Shown here one piece after another: positions 13,281 through 20,832 of a stretch of 42,714 nucleotides of DNA. Made by a program: the position numbers and the translations under genes. Every line of letters starts with the position of its first letter. The stretch's first letter is position 1. Location: IMG/VR virus record IMGVR_UViG_3300024520_000162, positions 1-42,714 of that record; one strand, 5' to 3'. This stretch comes from a virus. The notes beneath the pieces were generated by a model that saw nothing but the letters and a program-made list of their open reading frames with translations, had not been told where the DNA came from and made no database searches.

Positions 13281-15674
13281 ATGGAGCTAAAGCGAGAAGT
13301 TCGCGGCTATGGACCTACGAACGCAAAGATAGTCATTGTCGGCGAAGCTCCGGGAGAAGACGAACTCAGAATCGGTCGCCCCTTCGTCGGCCAATCGGGA
13401 AAGCTATTACGCGAGCAAGTTCTCGCCGCAAACTTAGACGAAAAGGAGATACGCTTTGAAAATGTCATCGAACGAAAACTCGAACGTAACAGCGTCGAAC
13501 CTCTTTACATTAACGGACGAGTCGGCACTCTTCCAGGCCCTGAACTCCTCGCATGGTATAACGATCTCCATGAGCGAATACGTTCGCTTTCTCCGACCAT
13601 TATTGTCCCCGCCGGTAATACCGCTCTTCATGCTATTGCTTCATTTACCGGAATTTCGAACTATCATTGCACTCCATGTAAAGGCGTGGAAAATGTCAGT
13701 AGCTCACTCGAATGTCCCGCTCCAATTGTCCTTCCCATTTATCACCCAGCGTCATGTTTCCGAGCCCCAACAAACAAGCCTTGGATCCTCTATGGACTCA
13801 AAAAAGCCAGACGTATTCGAGACGGCGAACGCGACAAAACAAGAAAAATACTGAACCACGCAAATACGCTCGACACAGCGACAGTATCTCGCCTATTACG
13901 TACGTACGCGTCCGTCCAACCCGTTTCGATCGACATCGAATGTTTCCATAACGAACTCACGTGTATCGGATTCTCATGGAAATCACGCGAAACAGGCTCG
14001 TACGATTCCGTCTCCGTTCCGCTCTCGATCGCAGGCGGCTCTTACTGGGAAAATGAATACGAAGAAGAATTCATATGGAACGAAATCGAAAAAGTCCTCG
14101 AAAGTCCGAACACAAAGATTTTCCAGAACTTCATCTTTGACACGATGATCCTTTCACGCCACGGAATCTTCACGAACGGGACAATCGAAGATACCATGCT
14201 CAAGGCAGCCGTCCTCCACGCGGAACTCCCGAAAGACCTCGGCTCACTCGCCAAGCTTCATACGTTTGCGCCCGCATGGAAAGGTTCGCCGAAAGACTGG
14301 AGCGCCGCCGTCGACCCCAATGCCTTATATGTCTATAATGCGACCGACGCCGCAGTAACTCTCGAAATTTCGGAATCTCAGGACGACGAACTTCACGCGC
14401 GTAACTTAATGAGCTTCTATAAAACGCGTGTTCAGCGTCTCATGAGACCGATCCTGTCTATGTGCGAACGCGGCTGGAACATCGACAAAGAAGAACTCAG
14501 CTCCATAAAGTCGAAAATGAATGACATCCTTATGCCGCTAAATGACGAACTCGCGAAAAAGACAAAGTCGTACGTAAATGACTTTAATCCAAGAAGCCCT
14601 AAGCAAGTAAAAGAACTACTCGTCGCTATGGGAATGTCCGTTCCCACAAAAGACGGAAAAGAAACGAGCGACCGTAAATCGATACTCAAGCTTATGAAAC
14701 GAAATCCACGAAACGAAATCCTTCCACTCTTACTCAGACATGCCAAGGCGAGCAAGCTAAAGAGTACGTACGCCGACGTAACACTGGACTCTGACGAACG
14801 TCTAAGGTTCTCTGTGAATATCGGCGGCACAAAGAGCGGTCGCTTCAGCTCGTCGCAGACCGCCTGGAAAACTGGCCTTAATTCGCAGAATATTCCTTCG
14901 CGCGATCCAAGCTCTCCATTTAATATTCGGCAGATCGTCATACCGGACCACAAAAAGACACTCGTCCAAGTCGACCTAGCGCAAGCGGAAGCTCGTATCG
15001 TCGCATGGCTGGCACGAGAAGAGACCATGGAACACATATTCACGAACGGCGGCGACATTCATACACGTACGGCCTCATTGATATTCGGCGCCGACATCTC
15101 GAAACTTCCGCAAGAAGAGCGTAAGCGGCGTAGATATCTCGGAAAAAAGTGTGTCCATGCGTTCAATTACGGAATGGGCGAAGAAACCTTTATCGCGACA
15201 TGCCTCGATGAAGCCGACATCACGGTCACGCATGACGAAGCTCATAGATTACGTACGTCGTATTTCCGCGCGTTCTCTCGACTCACCGAATGGCATCGTG
15301 AGATTCAGAACCTCGTACGAAAGACACGCAAGTTACGCTCACCATTTGGCCGCGAACGTGCCTTTCACGGGCGTCTCGACGACGAAACCTTCCGCGACGC
15401 ATATTCATTTATTCCACAAGCGAGCGTCGCCGACTCCCTAAACGAAGCCTGGACACGACTAGAAGCCGACACAAGTCGCTCGGAACTTATACAAGTGCTT
15501 CAACAAGGCCACGACTCCCTATTGATACAGACGCCAGAACCCGACCTCGCCATACGTAAGGTACAAGAGGCGTTCGACGACGTACGTTTCAAGATTCATG
15601 GTACGAGTCATTCGCTCCCTTACGACATTTCAATTGGGCCAAACTGGCGCGACATGAAAGAGATCGACGTATGA
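13281..15674 (+). CDS. Uracil-DNA glycosylase-like/DNA polymerase A fusion
   Basis: The 797-residue protein joins three parts. Residues 1-190 look like a family 4/5 uracil-DNA glycosylase: IVGEAPGEDE at 19-28, RPFVGQSGKLL at 33-43, NTALHAI near 112, and the YHPA motif near 155. Residues 205-400 form a DnaQ-like 3'-5' exonuclease with SIDIECF near 216. The polymerase follows, with motif A DLAQAEAR starting at Asp565, motif B K622 to FNYGMG, and motif C GHDSLL with Asp745. Motif C reads HDS where family A usually has HDE. UDG-polymerase fusions are known, for example in SPO1-type phages. It is the replicative polymerase; a start upstream is blocked by an in-frame stop. Confidence 0.92.
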   Translation: MELKREVRGYGPTNAKIVIVGEAPGEDELRIGRPFVGQSGKLLREQVLAANLDEKEIRFENVIERKLERNSVEPLYINGRVGTLPGPELLAWYNDLHERIRSLSPTIIVPAGNTALHAIASFTGISNYHCTPCKGVENVSSSLECPAPIVLPIYHPASCFRAPTNKPWILYGLKKARRIRDGERDKTRKILNHANTLDTATVSRLLRTYASVQPVSIDIECFHNELTCIGFSWKSRETGSYDSVSVPLSIAGGSYWENEYEEEFIWNEIEKVLESPNTKIFQNFIFDTMILSRHGIFTNGTIEDTMLKAAVLHAELPKDLGSLAKLHTFAPAWKGSPKDWSAAVDPNALYVYNATDAAVTLEISESQDDELHARNLMSFYKTRVQRLMRPILSMCERGWNIDKEELSSIKSKMNDILMPLNDELAKKTKSYVNDFNPRSPKQVKELLVAMGMSVPTKDGKETSDRKSILKLMKRNPRNEILPLLLRHAKASKLKSTYADVTLDSDERLRFSVNIGGTKSGRFSSSQTAWKTGLNSQNIPSRDPSSPFNIRQIVIPDHKKTLVQVDLAQAEARIVAWLAREETMEHIFTNGGDIHTRTASLIFGADISKLPQEERKRRRYLGKKCVHAFNYGMGEETFIATCLDEADITVTHDEAHRLRTSYFRAFSRLTEWHREIQNLVRKTRKLRSPFGRERAFHGRLDDETFRDAYSFIPQASVADSLNEAWTRLEADTSRSELIQVLQQGHDSLLIQTPEPDLAIRKVQEAFDDVRFKIHGTSHSLPYDISIGPNWRDMKEIDV

Positions 15675-16939
15675 GTCGCGCTGTACCTGACTTCATAAGT
15701 ACGTATCTCGAATATACGGCCACGCATGAAGGCTCCGAAATGATCCATAAGTGGGCCGCGATCGCTGTAATGAGCGCATGTCTCGAACGTCGCGTATGGC
15801 TCAAAATTCCACAAATCGGCTACGTGTATCCGAATGTCTACGTCTTTATCGTCGGTCCTCCCGCCGTACGTAAGTCGTCCTCCGCCCGTCGAGCCGTAAG
15901 CCTTTTACGTGGAGTCCAAGGCGGCCCCACGTTTGTACAAGAGCAACTTACGCCTCCCGTCCTGACCGAGACCGCCTTTGACGCGCTGCGCTTCACGGAA
16001 AATGGCTCGGGCCAAGAAGTGCCACATTCGCCTGTATTCGGTTTCGCAGAAGAACTCTCGACATTCTTAAAGGATATCGGAGGCGGCTCCCTACTAGACT
16101 TGCTCATGAAGTTCTATGACGAGACCGACGATCCCACGACGAACCTGTTCGAACGTAAGACAATTTCACGTGGAAGCGTAAGTATCCAAAACCCGTCCGT
16201 ATCCCTGCTCGGCTGCACGACTCCCAAGTTCATTTCGAAAGTCATTCCAGGCGACGCCGTCGGCGAAGGATTCGCGTCTCGCGTCATTTTCGTCGTCGAA
16301 TACAAGAACAAGTTCTCTTCCGCGTATCCCAAGGCTCCAGACAGCACCTTACGCAAAAAGCTAACTGACACACTAAGTCATATTTATCAGTTACAAGGTC
16401 CATTTACAGAGACGCCCGAGGCTCGTAAGTTCTTTATTCCGTGGTACAATCATGAGCAAGAAAAGGCCGTAATGGAAACCGACGAATTTCGCTCCACATA
16501 CTTGGCTCGTAAAGGAACCCACGCCTGGAAAATCGCTCAGATCATCTCAGCTTCACGCTCTGACGATCGTATCATCACGGAACGCGACTATGTCCTCGCC
16601 TCAACTTGGCTCAACGAACTCGAAAAGACCATGTTCACGGCCTTTACGGGTCGCATGAACGACCTTTCGACCGAAGAAATCCTCACAGCCATTCTCATGA
16701 ATACGCCAAAGGAACCCACATGGATCTCACACGGCGACTTACTAAAGAAATTCTCGATACTCGACACAGACTTTCGTAAATACGTCCAAACGTTGATACA
16801 AATGGGCGCCGTCGAGTTCGAAGTCCGTGAAAGCTCTAAGTTATTCTATAGACGAAAACGTAACTTCACTCCTGACGTAGGCTTACGTCGAATCGAAGCC
16901 ATCGAGCGAAAGCTCAGAAACGGAAAAAGTATCGCATAA
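15671..16939 (+). CDS. DUF3987-like replicative helicase/primase-associated ATPase
   Basis: ATGA overlap with the polymerase gene sets the start. The 422-residue protein matches the DUF3987 layout: HKWAAIAVMSACLERRVW near residue 25, the P-loop GPPAVRKSS at 62-70, Walker B-like FGFAEELSTFL, and GEGFASRVIFVVEY. A winged-helix-like C-terminal part follows. The P-loop has Arg where GxxxxGKS has its second Gly, while Lys and Ser are kept. Next to the polymerase, it most likely unwinds the phage DNA fork. No primase zinc domain is visible. Confidence 0.75.
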   Translation: MSRAVPDFISTYLEYTATHEGSEMIHKWAAIAVMSACLERRVWLKIPQIGYVYPNVYVFIVGPPAVRKSSSARRAVSLLRGVQGGPTFVQEQLTPPVLTETAFDALRFTENGSGQEVPHSPVFGFAEELSTFLKDIGGGSLLDLLMKFYDETDDPTTNLFERKTISRGSVSIQNPSVSLLGCTTPKFISKVIPGDAVGEGFASRVIFVVEYKNKFSSAYPKAPDSTLRKKLTDTLSHIYQLQGPFTETPEARKFFIPWYNHEQEKAVMETDEFRSTYLARKGTHAWKIAQIISASRSDDRIITERDYVLASTWLNELEKTMFTAFTGRMNDLSTEEILTAILMNTPKEPTWISHGDLLKKFSILDTDFRKYVQTLIQMGAVEFEVRESSKLFYRRKRNFTPDVGLRRIEAIERKLRNGKSIA

Positions 16940-16984
16940 AGGACAGGCGAAACATGCATACATGTACATACGAAAGGAACGAAA

Positions 16985-17215
16985 ATGACAAAGAGACATA
17001 AGCGAAACTATGGAACTCATGAAGCAGGCGTGGACTCAGACTTCGACCACAGCGCCACGTTCGATCCTCAAGCTATTTTCCGCCGTTCCTCGAAAATTCT
17101 AAGCCCGTCTGAGTATCGCGCTCTTCGTGCTCGTCAAAACGAACGTGCTCTAAGGTTTCAAGAATTTCGACAAGCCCAAAACGAATCTCTTCGCAACGAG
17201 CCCAATTCCAAGTAA
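16985..17215 (+). CDS. Last rightward gene, small basic protein
   Basis: The leader ACATACGAAAGGAACGAAAATG combines the recurrent octamer with a ribosome site. The 76 residues are polar and Arg-rich, with SPSEYRALRARQNERALRF as a helical core. Its last 143 nt are antisense to the end of the Rz1-like gene. No family recognised. Confidence 0.55.
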   Translation: MTKRHKRNYGTHEAGVDSDFDHSATFDPQAIFRRSSKILSPSEYRALRARQNERALRFQEFRQAQNESLRNEPNSK

Positions 17216-17384
17216 CGTCACGAAGCTCCTCGAACATGTTCTGAGCCCCAGTCGGCACGCGGTACTTCGGCTTTTTCCATGACTCAGGTATCCCCGCCGC
17301 TGGTACCGTGACGTAATATTTTGTCGTACACGAGCCGCAAGTCATTAACGTCACGAGCATTATGAATGTCGTCAGAAATCTCAC
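17073..17384 (-). CDS. Rz1-like outer-membrane spanin lipoprotein
   Basis: I choose GTG 17384, 9 nt after AAGGGAAG, because it gives a clean lipoprotein signal: MRFLTTFIMLVTLMTCGSC. TTG 17408 is a longer alternative. The mature part has the Pro-containing KYYVTVPAAGIPESW stretch and a helical tail with an internal Cys, like other o-spanins. It starts within the Rz gene in another frame (101 nt overlap), the classic Rz/Rz1 arrangement. It would link to Rz and fuse the two membranes at lysis. Its 3' end runs 143 nt under the convergent + gene. Confidence 0.8.
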   Translation of the reverse strand: MRFLTTFIMLVTLMTCGSCTTKYYVTVPAAGIPESWKKPKYRVPTGAQNMFEELRDVTWNWARCEEIRFGLVEILETLEHVRFDEHEERDTQTGLEFSRNGGK

Positions 17385-17559
17385 GAAAATTATCTTCCCT
17401 TTCCGCAACTGTCCTTGTCACGTTCGCAAGGATCCGCTGCTGCACTATGACCATCTGTCTCTTATTCTTTAGCTCTTCACGGTCGCGCCCAGAGCGGCGT
17501 CCGTAAAAGAACGCCGCCCCGAGAGCCATAAACGTCATTAGCACTAAGACATATGTCAT
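17284..17559 (-). CDS. Rz-like inner-membrane spanin
   Basis: The start ATG 17559 overlaps the holin stop (ATGA). The 91-residue protein has one N-terminal membrane anchor (about residues 2-18) followed by a charged periplasmic coiled coil, the usual i-spanin design. The pairing with an overlapping lipoprotein gene makes the call firm. Confidence 0.8.
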   Translation of the reverse strand: MTYVLVLMTFMALGAAFFYGRRSGRDREELKNKRQMVIVQQRILANVTRTVAEREDNFREISDDIHNARDVNDLRLVYDKILRHGTSGGDT

Positions 17560-17762
17560 TTTACGACTGTCGTCTTAACGGCCTGCCTGGAACTTATATA
17601 TTTCCAGATCACACTCGCCGCCGCCGCAACGGAAGCAATAATGACATACGCCATACTCGTTGGATCCATCTGATCCGAAATCATAGTAAGAACTACAGTC
17701 GGACCTCCAATTGAGCCTAACAGAGTCATCCAGAACTCAGTTGTCGCTATTCCTGCTTTCAT
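17556..17762 (-). CDS. Putative holin
   Basis: The 68-residue protein has two hydrophobic segments (about residues 10-27 and 35-54), a short loop, and a basic C-terminus (SSRQAVKTTVVK). The size and layout fit a class II holin. It lies directly upstream of the spanin genes and downstream of the M15-like peptidase gene in transcription order. The ribosome site GAAAGGAAAGATACG supports the start. Confidence 0.75.
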   Translation of the reverse strand: MKAGIATTEFWMTLLGSIGGPTVVLTMISDQMDPTSMAYVIIASVAAAASVIWKYISSRQAVKTTVVK

Positions 17763-17803
17763 CGTATCTTTCCTTTCATGAAATTACGGACGAACTTTAA
17801 GTT

Positions 17804-18136
17804 TCATGGTCTTACTTGAACATGAAAATGCGGCGCCGTCCCATGCCGCAGCGGAACGATCGTACTGCGTCCATCTTTACGTGGAAACAGTCGATTAATC
17901 ACGCTCCTCAGTGCCTCAGAATCTCCAAAAGACAATAAGGCAATGTCAATGAAACGATACGGAGGCGAGTTCGCGTGCGTCGAACCATCCTTACGTACAA
18001 TGGACGTAACCACAAGCGGCGTCCGATCCATTTCCCACGCGATCATCTCCATTACGCGTACCACACGCGCCAGGCGTCGATCCAGTAACTCGAACTCACG
18101 TGACCGCGTCTCGTCCTTAAAGAGTATCATTCGCAT
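17804..18136 (-). CDS. M15-like peptidase, putative endolysin
   Basis: The 110-residue protein has STHANSPPYRFIDI (a His and Asp pair) at about 50-63 and ends with TAPHFHVQVRP. These match the SxHxxGxAxDI and HxH metal sites of VanY/M15-type peptidoglycan peptidases, although the first motif is less regular than usual. It has no signal peptide, so it would need the holin for release. ATG 18130 has better spacing to GGAG than ATG 18136, so the product may be two residues shorter. It is the only endolysin candidate in the window. Confidence 0.65.
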   Translation of the reverse strand: MRMILFKDETRSREFELLDRRLARVVRVMEMIAWEMDRTPLVVTSIVRKDGSTHANSPPYRFIDIALLSFGDSEALRSVINRLFPRKDGRSTIVPLRHGTAPHFHVQVRP

Positions 18137-18145
18137 GTCTCCGCT

Positions 18146-18436
18146 TCATTCGTATGTCTCCGGCGCCCCATTTTCGGCCTCATGGAGTCGCTTTGCAGCA
18201 TCGTCTAAGTTTTGCATCGACTGTTTTAAGTCGTTCAACTCTTCCGGCCTCACGTATAAGGACTTGGACTTGGGCGTCTGTGAGATTTCGGATCGCTTCT
18301 GAATTGACTCGGACGGCTTCTGCATTGTGTCCAACGCCAGCCAGGAACCTGCCACTAGAAAACAAAGAACTACCGATCCCAAAAGCGGCAACGAGCCATG
18401 GGAGCCATGAACTGACTCTCGTTTTTCCATTTTCAT
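18146..18436 (-). CDS. Membrane-anchored small protein, frame A of an overlapping pair
   Basis: ATG 18436 follows GAGGTGAAAA. The 96 residues have one membrane helix (LLGSVVLCFLVAGSWLAL) and a polar C-terminal helix ending in APETYE; the final TYE is encoded by the ACATACGA word placed just before the peptidase ribosome site. The stop lies 9 nt upstream of the next gene, which fits operon spacing. It overlaps frame B almost entirely. It may be a second holin or antiholin, by inference. Confidence 0.5.
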   Translation of the reverse strand: MKMEKRESVHGSHGSLPLLGSVVLCFLVAGSWLALDTMQKPSESIQKRSEISQTPKSKSLYVRPEELNDLKQSMQNLDDAAKRLHEAENGAPETYE

Positions 18437-18443
18437 TTTTCAC
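18180..18443 (-). CDS. Membrane-anchored small protein, frame B of an overlapping pair
   Basis: GTG 18443 lies 8 nt after GGAGA. The 87-residue product has a hydrophobic N-terminal helix (SSWLPWLVAAFGIGSSLF) and a charged helix after it, a layout common in small phage lysis or holin-like proteins. It shares nearly all its DNA with frame A, offset by 7 nt. Either one frame is a shadow or both are translated from adjacent starts. Confidence 0.5.
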   Translation of the reverse strand: MKNENGKTRVSSWLPWLVAAFGIGSSLFSSGRFLAGVGHNAEAVRVNSEAIRNLTDAQVQVLIREAGRVERLKTVDAKLRRCCKATP

Positions 18444-18483
18444 CTCGATAATCTCCAGTCAAAAACATAATCATGCACGTACC

Positions 18484-20832
18484 TTACTGAATTGTCTGAA
18501 ACGCGCCTTCACGCTTTAGACGTTCAAGTTCCTGTGGCGCGAGTGTACGAGCTTCCGGCGGAACATTTCCGCCTGTCTCGTTTACGCCACTTGGAACCTC
18601 AAAATTTCCCAGTGGAATGGCTGGATCCCCAAGCTTCGCCTTTATTCCATCAGTCATCTGCTTATAGACTCGAATGGCCTCGCGTGTCTTAGACGAGTTC
18701 TTCTCGTCCACAATAAACGAAAGCACGGCACGTGGCGTAACCGCTCCACGAAACCCGACCGTCTGTAACACAGCGCCGATAATTTCGTTTCGCCTAGAGC
18801 CACGCATACCGACCATGTTAGCGACTTCAGTAGCCAAGAGCTTCACCTGAAACTTAAGTGGCTCGTCGATCGCCTGTTTCGCGAGCTTCTTGGGGCCTTC
18901 CGTAAGCGAACCTACTTCGCCAATCGACGCTCGTATCTTTCCTCCCGTAAGTCCGAAACGCTGTATAAGACTCGACGCTTTCTGTACCGTAGAACCAAAA
19001 AATTCGTCAGCGACCTTCAATTGTCTCGCCTGAGCCAGTAACGAGCCAATCGCGGGATTACGTCTACCTGCAGCTTCAAGCGTAGGATTAAACAGTCCGT
19101 CCTTTCCAACACGTAAAAAGAAATTAAGTACGGCGTCACGATCTTTCGGCAAATTCTCAAGTAAAATGTCCGCTCGAATCATCGCGCGGTTCGAAACGTC
19201 TCGCGCGGCGAACGAACGTAAAATACGCGTATCCATCTTGTCATTTCCCGTACGAACATTTTCAGTGAAACGGCTCGTAAGTCCTGCATGTTCGTCGTGT
19301 GCGAACTCGTCCGCCCGTAACTGTCTAAATAATTTTCCGTTCTTGCCCGCAAAGAATTGCTGATACTCATCCACGCTCGTACGCGCACGTGAATATCTTC
19401 GTGAGCCTTCGAGATACCGTAACATGTCAGAATCCGTCTTCGCGATCGTTTCCATTCCGTCATCTACGGAGTCCCATAAAAAACGATTAAATCCTGCCGC
19501 CTTTCCTTTTCCAGCAAAGTCGGGTCCAGCCTTTCGAGCCAAGAGCCGCTTAATCGTCAATATGTCGTCAAAAGGTACAGCGGAACTTGTCTCAGACAAA
19601 GCCTCATCGACGACGCCTTCACGTGCCTGCTTCTGTAACTTTCGTATTCCAGTCTTATTTCCGCGTAACGTGCGTCGAACCTGTATAACCGTAGCAGGAT
19701 CCAGTCCCTCCTTAGACATACGAGAGGCTGTCGAAGCCGTAAGATTTCCGTTCTTTCCGATCGCGTTTGCGCCGAAACGTGCTCGTATCTCATCGTCGAT
19801 CGTAGCAAGTGTCTTGTCCATAGAAAATAACGTAGGCTTCTTAGGATCCTTCGCTAGAGCCACTTTTACGCTCTTTTCAAGTTCGCCGAACTCTGAATTA
19901 AGTAACTGTCTCGTCTTGTTCATGAGTCTCACGGTCTTCCCTACCGCTCGATTCATGACGCCCGCCGTAAATTCGACCGTACGGCGAATGGCTCCGCCGC
20001 CCGCGCCCTTTCCTTGTGGATCAAACTCGTCCACTAACTTACGCATAAAGAGTTCGCGGTCGTTACGTATCTCGCCGAAAACTTCAGGATCCTTATGTAT
20101 AAGTCTCAATTTACGATTCAGCGCAGGAAGCCCAAGACCTTCTTCACGCGAAAGTCCAAGAAAGTTTGCGCCTTTTCCGAACAAGAACTGCGTGGTCCCT
20201 CCAAGAATAAACGTACCAAGTCCCGCACCGAGTCCACGTAACGCAGCGTCTCGTGGATCCACGCCAACGTCAGAAGCTTCTTTTGCGCTCAAAGCTCCCG
20301 CTGCACCCGAAAATGCAGCAATCGAAGGCTTCTTCGAAAATATAGCGTCAAAGATCGCACGTCCCCCGAGCCCAAACTTCTTTAACTTACGCGCACGTAA
20401 GGTTCCAGAAACAGCCGCCGTAAGCGCCTTACCGCCAACTTGGACCGTAGAGATCGGCGTACCAAAGCCAGCGACCTCAGAAACAAACGCTCCCGTCGGC
20501 GAACGTCTCTCGAACTCAGCCTCGGAAACTCGTAAGTCGTTCTGTGTATCTTGCGGCAACATGGAGAGTAACTGCTCGCCAAAGCCCAACGTAAGGCCAC
20601 GAAACACTTTTACGGCAGCGCCTTCGAGATCCTCGGATGTCGGCTCCTGAGTCTTTCCAACGTCCACGCCCGTCGTCTCACGCGCCTTAGAACGTATGGT
20701 ATCAAAGATATTTTCAGACGCTTTTGCAACGTCCGCCTTAATTTGAGCCTCGGTCTCCGCTTCACTTTGCGGAAGCGGAACGCCAGCGACCGTATCTTTC
20801 TGACTCGTTCGTAGTGCGTCAAAGAGTCCCAC
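18484..20832 (-). CDS. Large internal virion (DNA ejection) protein
   Basis: The 782-residue protein has long helical stretches and Gly/Ala-rich segments (for example ALRGLGAGLGTFILGG), with a Lys/Arg-rich middle and no enzymatic motif that I can see. It is the last of three genes that follow the nozzle and fibre genes, the usual place for ejection proteins of podoviruses (P22 gp7/gp20/gp16 or T7 gp14/15/16 analogues). It would leave the virion ahead of DNA and form a channel in the host envelope. The role is inferred from composition and position. Confidence 0.65.
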   Translation of the reverse strand: MGLFDALRTSQKDTVAGVPLPQSEAETEAQIKADVAKASENIFDTIRSKARETTGVDVGKTQEPTSEDLEGAAVKVFRGLTLGFGEQLLSMLPQDTQNDLRVSEAEFERRSPTGAFVSEVAGFGTPISTVQVGGKALTAAVSGTLRARKLKKFGLGGRAIFDAIFSKKPSIAAFSGAAGALSAKEASDVGVDPRDAALRGLGAGLGTFILGGTTQFLFGKGANFLGLSREEGLGLPALNRKLRLIHKDPEVFGEIRNDRELFMRKLVDEFDPQGKGAGGGAIRRTVEFTAGVMNRAVGKTVRLMNKTRQLLNSEFGELEKSVKVALAKDPKKPTLFSMDKTLATIDDEIRARFGANAIGKNGNLTASTASRMSKEGLDPATVIQVRRTLRGNKTGIRKLQKQAREGVVDEALSETSSAVPFDDILTIKRLLARKAGPDFAGKGKAAGFNRFLWDSVDDGMETIAKTDSDMLRYLEGSRRYSRARTSVDEYQQFFAGKNGKLFRQLRADEFAHDEHAGLTSRFTENVRTGNDKMDTRILRSFAARDVSNRAMIRADILLENLPKDRDAVLNFFLRVGKDGLFNPTLEAAGRRNPAIGSLLAQARQLKVADEFFGSTVQKASSLIQRFGLTGGKIRASIGEVGSLTEGPKKLAKQAIDEPLKFQVKLLATEVANMVGMRGSRRNEIIGAVLQTVGFRGAVTPRAVLSFIVDEKNSSKTREAIRVYKQMTDGIKAKLGDPAIPLGNFEVPSGVNETGGNVPPEARTLAPQELERLKREGAFQTIQ

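Noticed and set aside
13178-13459. ORF starting with TTG after ATAAGGAGAGG
   Set aside because: The ribosome site is good, but the product is Arg/Ser-rich and mostly overlaps the conserved UDG motif region of the polymerase in another frame. The 130-bp gap before the polymerase remains unexplained.
19424-20650. 408-codon + strand ORF
   Set aside because: It is antisense to the well-supported 782-residue internal virion gene, has a Ser/Pro/Arg-rich product without domains, and no operon context.
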